Positions 25,923 through 33,560 of a DNA stretch of 64,000 bases are shown piece by piece. The DNA lies in contig NZ_CP146091.1 of the NCBI RefSeq assembly GCF_037023145.1, positions 1,240,001 through 1,304,000 on the forward strand, written 5' to 3'. The stretch is from Ralstonia sp. RRA. Lineage in GTDB: Bacteria > Pseudomonadota > Gammaproteobacteria > Burkholderiales > Burkholderiaceae. The first letter of the stretch is position 1; each line of letters begins with the position of its first letter. The translations under genes and the position numbers were made by a program. The notes below the pieces were generated by a model that made no database searches, was not told where the DNA came from, and worked only from the letters and a program-made list of their open reading frames with translations.

Positions 25923-26752
25923 TGGCTGGCAACTGGATCAAGTTCGAGGTCGATACGCCGGAAAAGCCGGAGGTGCTGGCTTTGACCGTTGCGATGGGTT
26001 GGGACGATCCGGATTTGACCGTCGGCAAGTTGCTGCGTGTCTGGCGTTGGTTCGATCAGCACACTCTTGAAGGTAACGCTCCTGGCGTTAGTGCAGCGTT
26101 ACTGGATCGCATCGCAGGTGTTACCGGATTCGCAAATGCGATGGCCAAAGTGGGCTGGCTGATCATTTCCGACGAGGGAATTTCGCTTCCGAACTTCGAT
26201 CGGCACAACGGCGAGACCGCAAAGAGCCGTGCTTTGACGGCAAAGCGCGTCGCAAAGCACAAGGCTAACTCAAAAGGTAACGATGCCGGTAACGCTGGCA
26301 GCGTTACTTCGCCGTTACCTAAAGAAGAGAAGAATAAAGAAGAAGTAAACAATCCCCAACCCCCATCGCCTACCGGCGACGAGGGGGCTGAGACAAAAGC
26401 CGAGAAAAAACCCAAGCGGGAACGTAAGCCGCGCACCGCACTGAAGACCTTCCTCGCTGCCTGCAGGGCAAACGGGGTGAAGCCAGTGACGACGTATGCG
26501 CCGCTCATGGAGTACGTGGAAGGTGTTGGCCTGCCGGCCGATTTTCTCGAACTGGCATGGGATGTGTTCTGCCATGAGCACCTGGACGGCGGCGCAAATG
26601 CAGCGCGCTTGCAGGCCGACTGGCAACGACATTTCACGAACTACGTGACCAAGGGCTACTACCGGCTGTGGGTCTGCAAGCCCGATGGGGTGTTCGAGCT
26701 GACAAGCGTCGGGCAGCAAGCAAAGCAATTTCACAACCGGAAGGCTGCATGA
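25922..26752 (+). CDS. replication initiator/helicase-loader-like protein
   Basis: A 276-residue protein. An N-terminal domain (MAGNWIKFEVDTPEKPEVLALTVAMG, with a winged-helix-like RVWRWFDQHTLEG) is followed by a low-complexity charged linker (about 118-165). A C-terminal domain ends HFTNYVTKGYYRLWVCKPDG. This layout and the position directly before the DnaB-type helicase fit a phage initiator like lambda O or a DnaT-like loader. The linker contains a run of Lys/Glu and an AT-rich stretch that might also hold the origin, but no iterons are clear. Confidence 0.7.
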   Translation: MAGNWIKFEVDTPEKPEVLALTVAMGWDDPDLTVGKLLRVWRWFDQHTLEGNAPGVSAALLDRIAGVTGFANAMAKVGWLIISDEGISLPNFDRHNGETAKSRALTAKRVAKHKANSKGNDAGNAGSVTSPLPKEEKNKEEVNNPQPPSPTGDEGAETKAEKKPKRERKPRTALKTFLAACRANGVKPVTTYAPLMEYVEGVGLPADFLELAWDVFCHEHLDGGANAARLQADWQRHFTNYVTKGYYRLWVCKPDGVFELTSVGQQAKQFHNRKAA

Positions 26753-28116
26753 CCGCGCGCGATGATTTTGTAACGCCCCAAAGCATTGAGGCTGAACAGT
26801 CGGTGCTCGGCGGCTTGATGCTCGACAACGATGCCGTTGACCGCATTGATGGACTGGCCCGCGAGCACTTTTACCGTGCAGACCATGCCGAGATTTTTGG
26901 CGCGATCTGTGAACTCATCACCGCAGGGCAACCTGCGGACGTGGTGACGGTCTACGAACGCTTTGCAGCGAAGGGCGCAGCCGAGCAAGTTGGCGGCTTG
27001 TCGTACCTGAACGCGTTGGTGCAGAACACGCCCAGCGCGGCCAACATCCGCCGCTATGCCGCCGTGGTTCGTGACAAGGCCGTCAAACGACAGCTTTTGT
27101 TGCTGGCAGCGGATGTGCCAGAAATGATTGTTGGCGCGGACGAGGCACGGATTGTGGTTGATCGCGTTCAATCGAAGCTGGAGGCATTGGCGCGAGAACG
27201 TGTCAAGAGCGAGCCCGTCAAGGCGAGTGATGACCTTGGTAACTACTTTGACCAGTTGCAGGCCGAGGCAGAGGGAAAGGTTAAGGCAATCCCAACCGGC
27301 TTCCGGGATCTGGACGACAAACTGGGCGGCGGCATGCGCGGCGGCGAACTGGTGATCGTTGCCGGCCGCCCTGCGATGGGCAAGACCGCCTTCGCGCTGA
27401 ACATCTGCAACAACGTGGCACGCGATTATTCCGCGCTGGTGCTGTCGATGGAAATGCCGAAGGCGCAGCTTCACCAGCGGAACATCGCCATGCTTGGCAA
27501 GGTTCAGCTTCGCCGCCTGCGGGTGCCGGAGCTGATGACTAACGAGGACTGGAATTCGCTTACCGCGGCCACGGCAAAGATCTCCGATCTCAACCTGTAC
27601 CTGGACGATCAGCCCGCTCTCACGCTGCTTGAAGTCCGCAGCAAGGCACGCATCATCAAGCGCAAGCATGGTCTGAATCTACTCGTGATCGATTACCTGG
27701 GCCTGATGACCGGCGGCCCGAGCGAAAACCGCAACCAAGAGGTTGGCAGTTACTCGCGCGGCCTGAAGGCGCTAGCCAAGGAACTTGACATTCCGATCAT
27801 TGCACTCGCGCAGCTCAATCGCGGGCTGGAGAACCGCGCCGACAAGCGCCCGAGCATGGCCGACCTGCGCGACTCTGGCGAAATCGAGCAGGACGCGGAC
27901 ACGATCATGTTCCTGTACCGGGACGAGGTGTATCACCCGGACAGCCAGGCCAAAGGCATTTGCGAGGTGCTCATCGGTAAGCAGCGCCAGGGCGAAACCG
28001 GCATGGTGCCGCTGGCTTATCAGGGCGAGTTCACGCTGTTTCACGACTTGCAGCGCGGATACACGCCGCCGGAACCGCGGCACGCATCCCGGCACAGCTT
28101 GCGGGGTGACATGTGA
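26749..28116 (+). CDS. dnaB: DnaB-type replicative helicase
   Basis: A 455-residue protein with a complete DnaB layout. The N-terminal helical domain (QSIEAEQSVLGGLMLDNDAVDRI) precedes a RecA-like motor with Walker A AGRPAMGKTAF and Walker B LLVIDYLGLM. ALAQLNRGLENRADKRPSMADLRDSGEIEQDAD is the conserved DnaB stretch. It unwinds DNA at the phage fork. ATG at 26749 overlaps the stop of the initiator-like gene (ATGA); an upstream frame start at 26668 is not used by the family. Confidence 0.93.
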   Translation: MTARDDFVTPQSIEAEQSVLGGLMLDNDAVDRIDGLAREHFYRADHAEIFGAICELITAGQPADVVTVYERFAAKGAAEQVGGLSYLNALVQNTPSAANIRRYAAVVRDKAVKRQLLLLAADVPEMIVGADEARIVVDRVQSKLEALARERVKSEPVKASDDLGNYFDQLQAEAEGKVKAIPTGFRDLDDKLGGGMRGGELVIVAGRPAMGKTAFALNICNNVARDYSALVLSMEMPKAQLHQRNIAMLGKVQLRRLRVPELMTNEDWNSLTAATAKISDLNLYLDDQPALTLLEVRSKARIIKRKHGLNLLVIDYLGLMTGGPSENRNQEVGSYSRGLKALAKELDIPIIALAQLNRGLENRADKRPSMADLRDSGEIEQDADTIMFLYRDEVYHPDSQAKGICEVLIGKQRQGETGMVPLAYQGEFTLFHDLQRGYTPPEPRHASRHSLRGDM

Positions 28117-28946
28117 GCCTGGGCGAAGAAACCTTCGCGCTGCACCTTCGGGCTGCTGGCATTGAGGATGATGTGACCGATAACGAGTTTCTGCGCAAAT
28201 TCGGTGCGCGGATTAAGCGCAGCTTGTACTGCTGGGAATGGACTGGCGGTCGCACCGGAAATGGTTACGGCGCATGCCGAGTCGACGGCAAGAACGTTGG
28301 CGCGCACGTCGCTTCGTACGTCGCAGCCCATGGTCCTTTGGCTGCGGGGATGTGTGTGATGCATGTCTGTGACAACCCGCTATGCGTAAGGCCCGACCAT
28401 CTTCAGGCCGGCAGCCTCGCGGACAACATGGTCGACAAGAAGCGCAAGGGTCGTGCCGCCAATGGTGAGAGCAACGGCAGAGCCAAGCTGACAGAAAGCC
28501 AGGTTGCGGAGATCCGCTCGTTGGTAAAGCAGGGCATCGCAAAAAAGGCGATTGCGAGAACGTACGGCATTTCAGACACCTTGGTTCGATACATCGCGAT
28601 CGGGAAAAGTTGGTCTGAGGGTAAGCCCCGCTCGCCGGGAGAAGAAATGCTCTGCCAGCAACTTTCCGAGAAGGCTATATCCGGCTGGTGCCGCGAATAC
28701 AAGTTCGCCCCTGAGCGCAAATGGCGTTTTGACGTGGCCTTTGTCGACGAGATGTTGGCAGTCGAGGTGGAGGGCGGTCACTGGGTCAATGGCAGGCATT
28801 CGCGCGGCTCCGGTTTTGAGGCCGACTGCATCAAGTACTCCACTGCCGCCGTGCTCGGCTGGCGCGTCCTGCGCTTCACCACGGATCAGGTTAAGAGCGG
28901 CATGGCGCTGCGCATGCTGCAACAGGCAATCGGGAGGGCTGCATGA
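28113..28946 (+). CDS. fusion of HNH homing endonuclease and PD-(D/E)XK Vsr/DUF559-like nuclease
   Basis: A 277-residue protein from GTG 28113 (overlaps the helicase stop as GTGA). Residues about 38-112 form an HNH_3-type module (CWEWTGGRTGNGYG, HVCDNPLCVRPDHLQAGSLADNM). A DNA-binding helix-turn-helix lies at about 122-165 (KLTESQVAEIRSL, AIARTYGISDTLVRY). Residues 174-277 are a complete phage PD-(D/E)XK nuclease (REYKFAPERKWRFDVAF, LAVEVEGG, GFEADCIKY, LGWRVLRFTTDQVKSG) with likely catalytic D207, E218 and E220. The first 17 residues (SLGEETFALHLRAAGI) resemble the start of the nuclease part (SPGEEMLCQQLSEKAI). That fits an HNH element inserted into the nuclease gene. Confidence 0.82.
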   Translation: MSLGEETFALHLRAAGIEDDVTDNEFLRKFGARIKRSLYCWEWTGGRTGNGYGACRVDGKNVGAHVASYVAAHGPLAAGMCVMHVCDNPLCVRPDHLQAGSLADNMVDKKRKGRAANGESNGRAKLTESQVAEIRSLVKQGIAKKAIARTYGISDTLVRYIAIGKSWSEGKPRSPGEEMLCQQLSEKAISGWCREYKFAPERKWRFDVAFVDEMLAVEVEGGHWVNGRHSRGSGFEADCIKYSTAAVLGWRVLRFTTDQVKSGMALRMLQQAIGRAA

Positions 28947-29155
28947 GCGACGTTCGCTGCGTGGACTGCACAAAGTTCTCGCTGCAGGAGGACCGCGGCG
29001 CTGCGCTGATGGGGCGCGGCAAGTGCGCGGAAGAGGAAATCAAGTCGGTGCGCTACGACGCGCTGCGCAAGAAGCCGTGCAAGAAGTTCGTGGCGGCGAT
29101 TGAGCAGGTGGCCGATGCGCGGGTCGAGTGGCTTCGGAAACAGGGGATCGTGTGA
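28943..29155 (+). CDS. small Cys-containing phage protein
   Basis: A 70-residue protein starting MSDVRCVDCTKFSL, with C-x2-C near the start and further Cys residues at CAEE and KPCKKF. It may bind zinc. ATG overlaps the preceding stop. It is common in replication regions of related phages; function unknown. Confidence 0.65.
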   Translation: MSDVRCVDCTKFSLQEDRGAALMGRGKCAEEEIKSVRYDALRKKPCKKFVAAIEQVADARVEWLRKQGIV

Positions 29156-29274
29156 TGGACGCAGAAAAGGGTACGCGAGCAGACGACTGGAACGGCTTCT
29201 GTTGCTACTGCGGAGGCTTCGGGCACCGGGCGCCTAACTGTCGGTGGAATCGCGTTCGGCTGGCGAGGGCGTGA
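29155..29274 (+). CDS. 39-residue CCHC zinc-knuckle protein
   Basis: A short frame, MDAEKGTRADDWNGFCCYCGG..., then FGHRAPNCRWNRVRLARA. CYCGGFGHRAPNC fits C-x2-C-x4-H-x4-C, the zinc knuckle best known from retroviral nucleocapsids, with a basic tail. ATG overlaps the stop before it (TGATG) and its own stop overlaps the next start, supporting translation. A single-stranded nucleic-acid-binding role is inferred. Confidence 0.6.
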   Translation: MDAEKGTRADDWNGFCCYCGGFGHRAPNCRWNRVRLARA

Positions 29275-29684
29275 TGCGCAAGCGTTCAAGCTACCGCCCG
29301 CGCGCCTGCGGCTTGCCGCTGGTGTTCGGCCTGTCGCAGGAAATGAAGACCGACCTGCAGCTCACGCCGCTGGGCACGCTGGAGGGCTTCAAGGAAGGCA
29401 CCGGAACTGAGCGTGGCGCCCACACGCTGGCCGCTGCCGTGAACCTCGCCGCCGTCCTGTCGCGCGAATTGACCGATCACGAAAAGCGCATCGCTGCCGA
29501 GGGCCTAGAGGCCATTCGCGGCGTGTTCAAGCGCGGCAACGCCGCCGGCAAGTGGGGCTGTTCGGGCGATGAGTACCGCGCCATCGGTGCGGCACTCGCG
29601 CTGGGCGCGGAACTGGCCGATTCGGCCAACCGCCGCACAGTGGCAGCCGCGATCAAGACCGTTTTTCAGGAGGCTGGACGATGA
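29274..29684 (+). CDS. phage protein of unknown function
   Basis: A 136-residue helical protein starting MRKRSSYRPRACGLPLVFGLS. The part GTERGAHTLAAAVNLAAVLSRELTDHEKRIAAEGLEAIRGVFKRG is a recurring phage early protein pattern. ATG at 29274 overlaps the preceding stop. No function assigned. Confidence 0.65.
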   Translation: MRKRSSYRPRACGLPLVFGLSQEMKTDLQLTPLGTLEGFKEGTGTERGAHTLAAAVNLAAVLSRELTDHEKRIAAEGLEAIRGVFKRGNAAGKWGCSGDEYRAIGAALALGAELADSANRRTVAAAIKTVFQEAGR

Positions 29685-30220
29685 GCGAAATCACCCTCGT
29701 GAAGCAGGCGCCCGTAGCAATCCCCGAGGTGGATCGCGCCGCCGCCCGCCGCGTGCTGTTCGGCGCCATCGACGGCCTGGGCGAAAAGGGCAAGAAGCAA
29801 TGGCGCCGGTTCGTGAACGGCCTGTTCAACCTGGAGCCCGGCGAGATGGTGGAGATCAAGACCGTACAAAAGCGGAACTCCAAATTCCATCGCAAGTTCT
29901 TCGCGCTGCTCAATGTGGGCTATGAGGCTTGGGATCCCGGTCGAAAGCACAAGACGCACAAAGGTCTGCCCGTCGCTAAGAACTTTGAGCAGTTTCGCGA
30001 GGATGTGACGATTCTGGCCGGTTACTACGAACAGACCTTCCGCATCGACGGTGCCATGAAACTGAAAGCCCGATCGATCAGCTTCGCGAACATGGAACAG
30101 CCTGAGTTCGAGGAACTGTATTCGGCTGTAGCTGATGTTCTCCTTGAGCACGTGCTGAGCAACTACGCGAACCGTGCGCAGCTAGATGAGGTTGTGAACA
30201 AGGTGATGGGGTTCCTATGA
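29681..30220 (+). CDS. DUF1367-family phage protein
   Basis: A 179-residue protein. KTVQKRNSKFHRKFFALLNVGYEAW and the later FRIDGAMKLKARSISFANMEQPEFEELYSAVADVLL match DUF1367. It is found beside replication and recombination genes in lambdoid phages; its biochemical role is not known. Stop overlaps the next start (ATGA). Confidence 0.8.
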   Translation: MSEITLVKQAPVAIPEVDRAAARRVLFGAIDGLGEKGKKQWRRFVNGLFNLEPGEMVEIKTVQKRNSKFHRKFFALLNVGYEAWDPGRKHKTHKGLPVAKNFEQFREDVTILAGYYEQTFRIDGAMKLKARSISFANMEQPEFEELYSAVADVLLEHVLSNYANRAQLDEVVNKVMGFL

Positions 30221-30846
30221 CCAGGGCATGGCGTGAAAACCTTTCGGGACAGACGTTCGGACGCCTGACTGTTCTTCGCGAGATGTCGTCCGACAAAGCG
30301 CACCGCTCTTGGCTTTGTGTATGCACGTGCGGCACAGAGAAACTGGTTGGCCATCCTTCACTGAAAAGCGGAAAGACCAAGAGTTGCGGTTGCCTGCGTC
30401 GCGAACTTGTTGCGAAGAAGATGACCAGGCACGGAGCGTGCGCGAGCCGAAAGCCTACCCGCGCGTACAAGATTTGGTCTGGAATGATCGCTCGCTGCGA
30501 AATCAAATCGGCCTCGGGCTACGAGCAATACGGCGGGAGAGGAGTGAAGGTTTGTGATCGATGGAAGAGTTTCGAGAACTTCCTTGCAGATATGGGAGAG
30601 CCGCCTGCAGGCATGTCGATTGATCGGCTTGACGGGTCACGCGGCTATGAGCCCGGAAACTGCCGCTGGGCGACACGCCAACAACAGAACGAAAACCGCA
30701 AAAGCGTCCGCTGGATTGAGTTTGACGGCAAGCGCATGAACGTTGCGCAATGGGCCAAGCACTTGGGCATCAACAATTCAACGTTGCTGGAGGCGCTTGC
30801 GAAGCATCCTTTGGAGATCGCTCTGCGGGATAGGGGGCGAAATTGA
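30217..30846 (+). CDS. homing-endonuclease-like protein with zinc-ribbon-like start and GNCRWAT motif
   Basis: A 209-residue protein. LSGQTFGRLTVLREM...WLCVCTCGTEKLVGHPSLKSGKTKSCGCLRRE is a Cys-rich start shared by many phage AP2/HNH-like proteins. RAYKIWSGMIARCE, YGGRGVKVCDRWKSFENFLADMG, IDRLDGSRGYEPGNCRWATRQQQNENR and a DNA-binding helix repeat (NVAQWAKHLGINNSTLLEAL) follow. Its core is related to the gene at 16405. ATG and stop overlap both neighbours, which suggests a precise insertion between DUF1367 and the Ref-like gene. Confidence 0.72.
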   Translation: MTRAWRENLSGQTFGRLTVLREMSSDKAHRSWLCVCTCGTEKLVGHPSLKSGKTKSCGCLRRELVAKKMTRHGACASRKPTRAYKIWSGMIARCEIKSASGYEQYGGRGVKVCDRWKSFENFLADMGEPPAGMSIDRLDGSRGYEPGNCRWATRQQQNENRKSVRWIEFDGKRMNVAQWAKHLGINNSTLLEALAKHPLEIALRDRGRN

Positions 30847-31118
30847 CCCGGGCCGAAAAGGACTACCTAGGCCGCGTAGCCGCGCTGGGATGCATCTTGT
30901 GCCGGCGACTGGGGTACGGCGAGACGCCGGCCGAAATCCACCATGTGCGTGAAGGGCAGGGGATGGCGCAGCGCGCGGAGAACTGGCTGGCTGTACCTCT
31001 CTGCCCGGAGCATCACCGCGGCAAGACCGGAATCCATGGCAACCGCATGGCGCTCAAGCAGGTGAAGGCAGACGAGGTCGATCTGCTGGCCTGGACGATT
31101 GAAGAACTGAACAGCTGA
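30843..31118 (+). CDS. Ref-like HNH nuclease of phage recombination
   Basis: A 91-residue protein from TTG 30843 (overlaps the stop before it). The pattern YLGRVAALGCILCRRLG, IHHVREGQGM, VPLCPEHHRGKTGIHGNRM is that of P1 Ref and related RecA-dependent HNH nucleases; catalytic His residues are in IHH and EHH. It probably cuts recombination intermediates or displaced strands. The N-terminal basic tail of P1 Ref is absent. Confidence 0.78.
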   Translation: MTRAEKDYLGRVAALGCILCRRLGYGETPAEIHHVREGQGMAQRAENWLAVPLCPEHHRGKTGIHGNRMALKQVKADEVDLLAWTIEELNS

Positions 31119-31129
31119 GGAAGCGGGGA

Positions 31130-31555
31130 ATGGGAATTGAGAAGCGCCTCGAAAATTGGGCAGCAGTGGTCCGTGACCCGCGCTCGCAACCGCAGTGCTG
31201 CGCCTCGTGGGCAAAGCTGGCCACGGCCCTGCGCGACGCCGAGAAGGGCACCGTGGCCGAGCCACCCATCCCGCGCGACGTGCAAGACGGCTGGCTGGTT
31301 GAGCGCGCCTGGCAGCGCATCGCCGATCCCATCTCGAAGCGCCTGCTCCAGTACTACTACGTCCACCAGTTCCCGCCAGAGATCGTCTGCCGCATCCTCG
31401 TGCGCAAGTACGGCGCGTCGCACCACACCCTAAAGCACTGGAAGGTGCGGCTGGCGAAGGCGCATTCGATCGCGGCGCACGTGATTGACGGGGAGGTGGC
31501 GCGTGTGACAATGGCGGAAACGGTGCGCCGGATGACGCAAGGGGAAACGGTATGA
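31130..31555 (+). CDS. probable late-gene regulator (antitermination Q/sigma-4-like)
   Basis: A 141-residue protein. PISKRLLQYYYVHQFPPEIVCRILVRKYGASHHTLKHWKVRLAKAHSIAA resembles the sigma-region-4-like helix-turn-helix of phage antitermination Q-type proteins. It lies at the end of the early rightward operon, just before the tRNA and late genes, as Q does. Eight hairpin terminators inside the late region are consistent with processive antitermination. Activity is inferred, not shown. Confidence 0.65.
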   Translation: MGIEKRLENWAAVVRDPRSQPQCCASWAKLATALRDAEKGTVAEPPIPRDVQDGWLVERAWQRIADPISKRLLQYYYVHQFPPEIVCRILVRKYGASHHTLKHWKVRLAKAHSIAAHVIDGEVARVTMAETVRRMTQGETV

Positions 31556-31911
31556 AGGTGGCGGAACTGGAGGGCGCGCTTCTTGACTACTGGGTGGCGA
31601 AAGCTGAGGGCCTAGAAATCGATAGCGCGTTCGAGAAGGGTCTGCATCCCCATCTGTATGTGTTCGTCGATGGCGATCTGGCGGACTTCGCGCCAAGTAG
31701 CAACTGGGGCGACGGCGGCCCGCTCATTGAGCGGGGTCTTATTAGCCTGCTGTTTCTTCCAGCGGATTCACCGGATAGGACTCAGGACAGGTGGGAGGCA
31801 TTCACCAATTCGGAAGGCCCATCTTTTGAGAGTGCCTCACCATTGGTTGCCGCCATGCGCGCCCACGTTGCCAGTAAGTTCGGCGACGACGTGCCGGACA
31901 TTAACGCGTAG
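31552..31911 (+). CDS. DUF2591-like phage protein
   Basis: A 119-residue protein, MKVAELEGALLDYWVAKAEG..., with SNWGDGGPLIERGLISL and the end RAHVASKFGDDVPDI, the DUF2591 pattern. It is a frequent small cargo gene of phages; the role is unknown. ATG overlaps the preceding stop. Confidence 0.75.
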   Translation: MKVAELEGALLDYWVAKAEGLEIDSAFEKGLHPHLYVFVDGDLADFAPSSNWGDGGPLIERGLISLLFLPADSPDRTQDRWEAFTNSEGPSFESASPLVAAMRAHVASKFGDDVPDINA

Positions 31912-31937
31912 CAGCAATCGGCAGGATAGGAGGAGTG

Positions 31938-32237
31938 ATGAGCGAAAAGCGCTATATCATCATGGAGTTGGGCGATGCGAAGCAGCTTGCACTGAATGCG
32001 TCGGCAGGTTTCGATGAGCGCATTGCCCATGTCATTGAGCGCATCAACGCCGAGGTTGGCGCTGACATCGAAGATATTGTCGCGCAGTTGAAGGGCATCA
32101 AACCATGTCATGCGTGTGTAGTTGAGGGCCAACAGGAACATTGCTGCTGCTGGCAAGCGAACAAGTTGGGGCGACGATTGCGCAGATTGATCGCAAGGGC
32201 AGATGGGGAGGACTCGCTGCCGGGATCGGCTGGCTAG
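31938..32237 (+). CDS. small Cys-rich phage protein
   Basis: A 99-residue protein from ATG 31938, with AGGAGG directly upstream. It reads MSEKRYIIMELGDAKQLALN, then a helical part, then a Cys cluster (CHACVVEGQQEHCCCWQ) that may bind a metal. Function unknown. Confidence 0.55.
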   Translation: MSEKRYIIMELGDAKQLALNASAGFDERIAHVIERINAEVGADIEDIVAQLKGIKPCHACVVEGQQEHCCCWQANKLGRRLRRLIARADGEDSLPGSAG

Positions 32238-32245
32238 GAGGAGGA

Positions 32246-32389
32246 ATGAGCGAGATCGCAGAGATGAGTCCGACAGGTGAATGGCGATGGCATCAGCCGT
32301 CGGAATGGCAGCCCATGCGGTTGCAACTACGGTATTGGGCGCGGTGCCATGACGGCTCCGAGGGATTTTTCTGGAAAGACGCGCCATAG
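32246..32389 (+). CDS. small Trp-rich phage protein
   Basis: A 47-residue protein, MSEIAEMSPTGEWRWHQPSE..., with many Trp residues. ATG at 32246 has AGGAGGAGG upstream; the frame is open further upstream but inside the previous gene. Function unknown. Confidence 0.5.
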   Translation: MSEIAEMSPTGEWRWHQPSEWQPMRLQLRYWARCHDGSEGFFWKDAP

Positions 32390-32569
32390 GTGGCGTACTA
32401 GGGGAGGCGCATCGCTAAGCTACTAGGCCAAGATCAAAACCCCTTGTAAACTGATCTCGCCTGTACTATCCTGCGCGTAGATTACTGAAGCCCTTGCGGC
32501 GTTTCCGGCTCTGACCGCGACAGCATCCATTCGGAGGGATGCTTGTCCTCAGACGAAGCGCAGCACCCA

Positions 32570-32594
32570 AGCCCGCCAATGAGCGGGCTTTTTG
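32570..32594 (+). terminator. terminator at the end of the early rightward operon
   Basis: AGCCCGC (32570-32576) and GCGGGCT (32583-32589) with a CAATGA loop and a T run. It sits just before the gene at 32606. Confidence 0.75.
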
Positions 32595-32605
32595 CTTTCC
32601 GGCCC

Positions 32606-32779
32606 ATGGAAACCTCCACCGCTCTCCCGTCGCACTGCTACCGCGACCCCATGCTGGTATTGGAGCGGAAGCAGGAAGAGGAAGCGGCGGCCGAGAAGCG
32701 CGAGCAGGCCCGCAAGCTCGCACGTATGTCGCTGGCGCGCATCCGGGCCGAATCGCTGTTCACCAAGGACGCAGACTGA
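32606..32779 (+). CDS. small helical phage protein
   Basis: A 57-residue protein, METSTALPSHCYRDPMLVLE..., with a strongly helical, charged centre and the end ARIRAESLFTKDAD. ATG 32606 follows the terminator. An in-frame start at 32543 would lie across that terminator. Function unknown. Confidence 0.5.
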   Translation: METSTALPSHCYRDPMLVLERKQEEEAAAEKREQARKLARMSLARIRAESLFTKDAD

Positions 32780-32841
32780 TGTTCGCCCCGATCTCGATGT
32801 ACATCTGGTGGGGCGTGTGGCTTTGCGCCCTGTACGGCTGA

Positions 32842-33214
32842 ATCCAGCCGCTTCACCCAAACCGCAGGCTGCCCACACGGGCTAAGCGCGCCAACAGGGA
32901 TTTGCCCCGACAGGCGAACGGGCTGGCGGTTTGGGTGAGGGAATGCGCAGGCTGATGCGCGCTGGAAGCCGTTAATCAGGAGGCGTCCGTGGCCCAGACG
33001 GATATGCCGGAGGAATTCAGCACCGGCCCCTCAACTTGCACGCGCTCGAAAGGGTGGCGAAGCGGTTCCTGTAGCAGGGAACGCCGGGCGCAACCGGCAC
33101 CTTCACGCATACGCTCGCCGATGGGACGATGCCCCGAAGGCCGCGTGTGGCGCTCTCGCAGTAAGCCCCGGGCTATCTCCGGAAGGCCGAATGAGGATGC
33201 GAGCGTAGCCGTGA
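32842..33214. other. non-coding region before the tRNA genes
   Basis: About 370 bp with no convincing gene. An Arg/Ser-rich open frame from GTG 32989 has a good AGGAGG but poor amino-acid composition and runs across the tRNA-like sequence. Several GC-rich inverted segments suggest RNA structure. The late promoter may be here. Confidence 0.5.
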
Positions 33215-33287
33215 GGGTGGTAGCTCAGGGAGCAGGCCGGTCTCCAAATCCGCGCCGAGTTGGGTTCGATTCCTACGCTGCCCGCCA
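33215..33287 (+). tRNA. tRNA-Trp(CCA)-like sequence with shortened D-arm
   Basis: Acceptor GGGTGGT pairs with GCTGCCC (four Watson-Crick and three G-U pairs), followed by discriminator G and encoded CCA. The anticodon loop CTCCAAA gives CCA (Trp). The T-loop TTCGATT is standard. The D-arm is only GCTC-AGG-GAGC, about four to six nt short. The whole gene is 73 nt. It may be a degenerate or unusual phage tRNA. Confidence 0.5.
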
Positions 33288-33344
33288 GAGGAAAGCCCCG
33301 GTACGCAAGCCGGCAGGTGGGTGCAGAGCCCGCGCACAGATCAA

Positions 33345-33420
33345 TGCGGGGTAGCTCAGCGGAACGAGCGGCGGGCTCATAACCCGAAGGTCGGTGGTTC
33401 AAATCCACCCTCCGCAACCA
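33345..33420 (+). tRNA. phage tRNA with CAT anticodon (Met, or Ile if lysidine-modified)
   Basis: A 76-nt cloverleaf with encoded CCA. Acceptor TGCGGGG pairs with CTCCGCA. The D-arm is GCTC...GAGC, anticodon loop CTCATAA, T-arm GGTGG-TTCAAAT-CCACC. The first pair is U-A rather than C-A, so an initiator role is unlikely. Whether it charges Met or Ile cannot be told from sequence alone. Confidence 0.9.
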
Positions 33421-33469
33421 GTTTCACGACTTCATCGCTGTCTCCTCCGTCGCTCGAAAGGCGACCTTA

Positions 33470-33507
33470 GCGCCCGCTTGGCTTCGGCCGGCGGGCGCGT
33501 TGTTTTT
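33470..33507 (+). terminator. terminator after the phage tRNA genes
   Basis: GCGCCCGC (33470-33477) and GCGGGCGC (33491-33498) form a long GC hairpin followed by GTTGTTTTTG. Confidence 0.75.
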
Positions 33508-33560
33508 GTCGAGACCAACATGCACACACACCAGTCCGAACGGCACCCCAAGGCGGAGCG

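Noticed and set aside
26280..26440. Replication origin with iterons inside the initiator gene
   Set aside because: The segment is purine- and AT-rich and has a few GTAACG-like repeats, but no regular iteron series that I can support.
28113..28946. Intein within the fused nuclease
   Set aside because: No N-terminal Cys/Ser block or C-terminal His-Asn splice motif is seen at the borders of the HNH part.
32989..33354. 121-codon frame with AGGAGG and GTG start before the tRNA genes
   Set aside because: Arg/Ser/Pro-rich with no protein-like pattern and it runs through a tRNA-like sequence.
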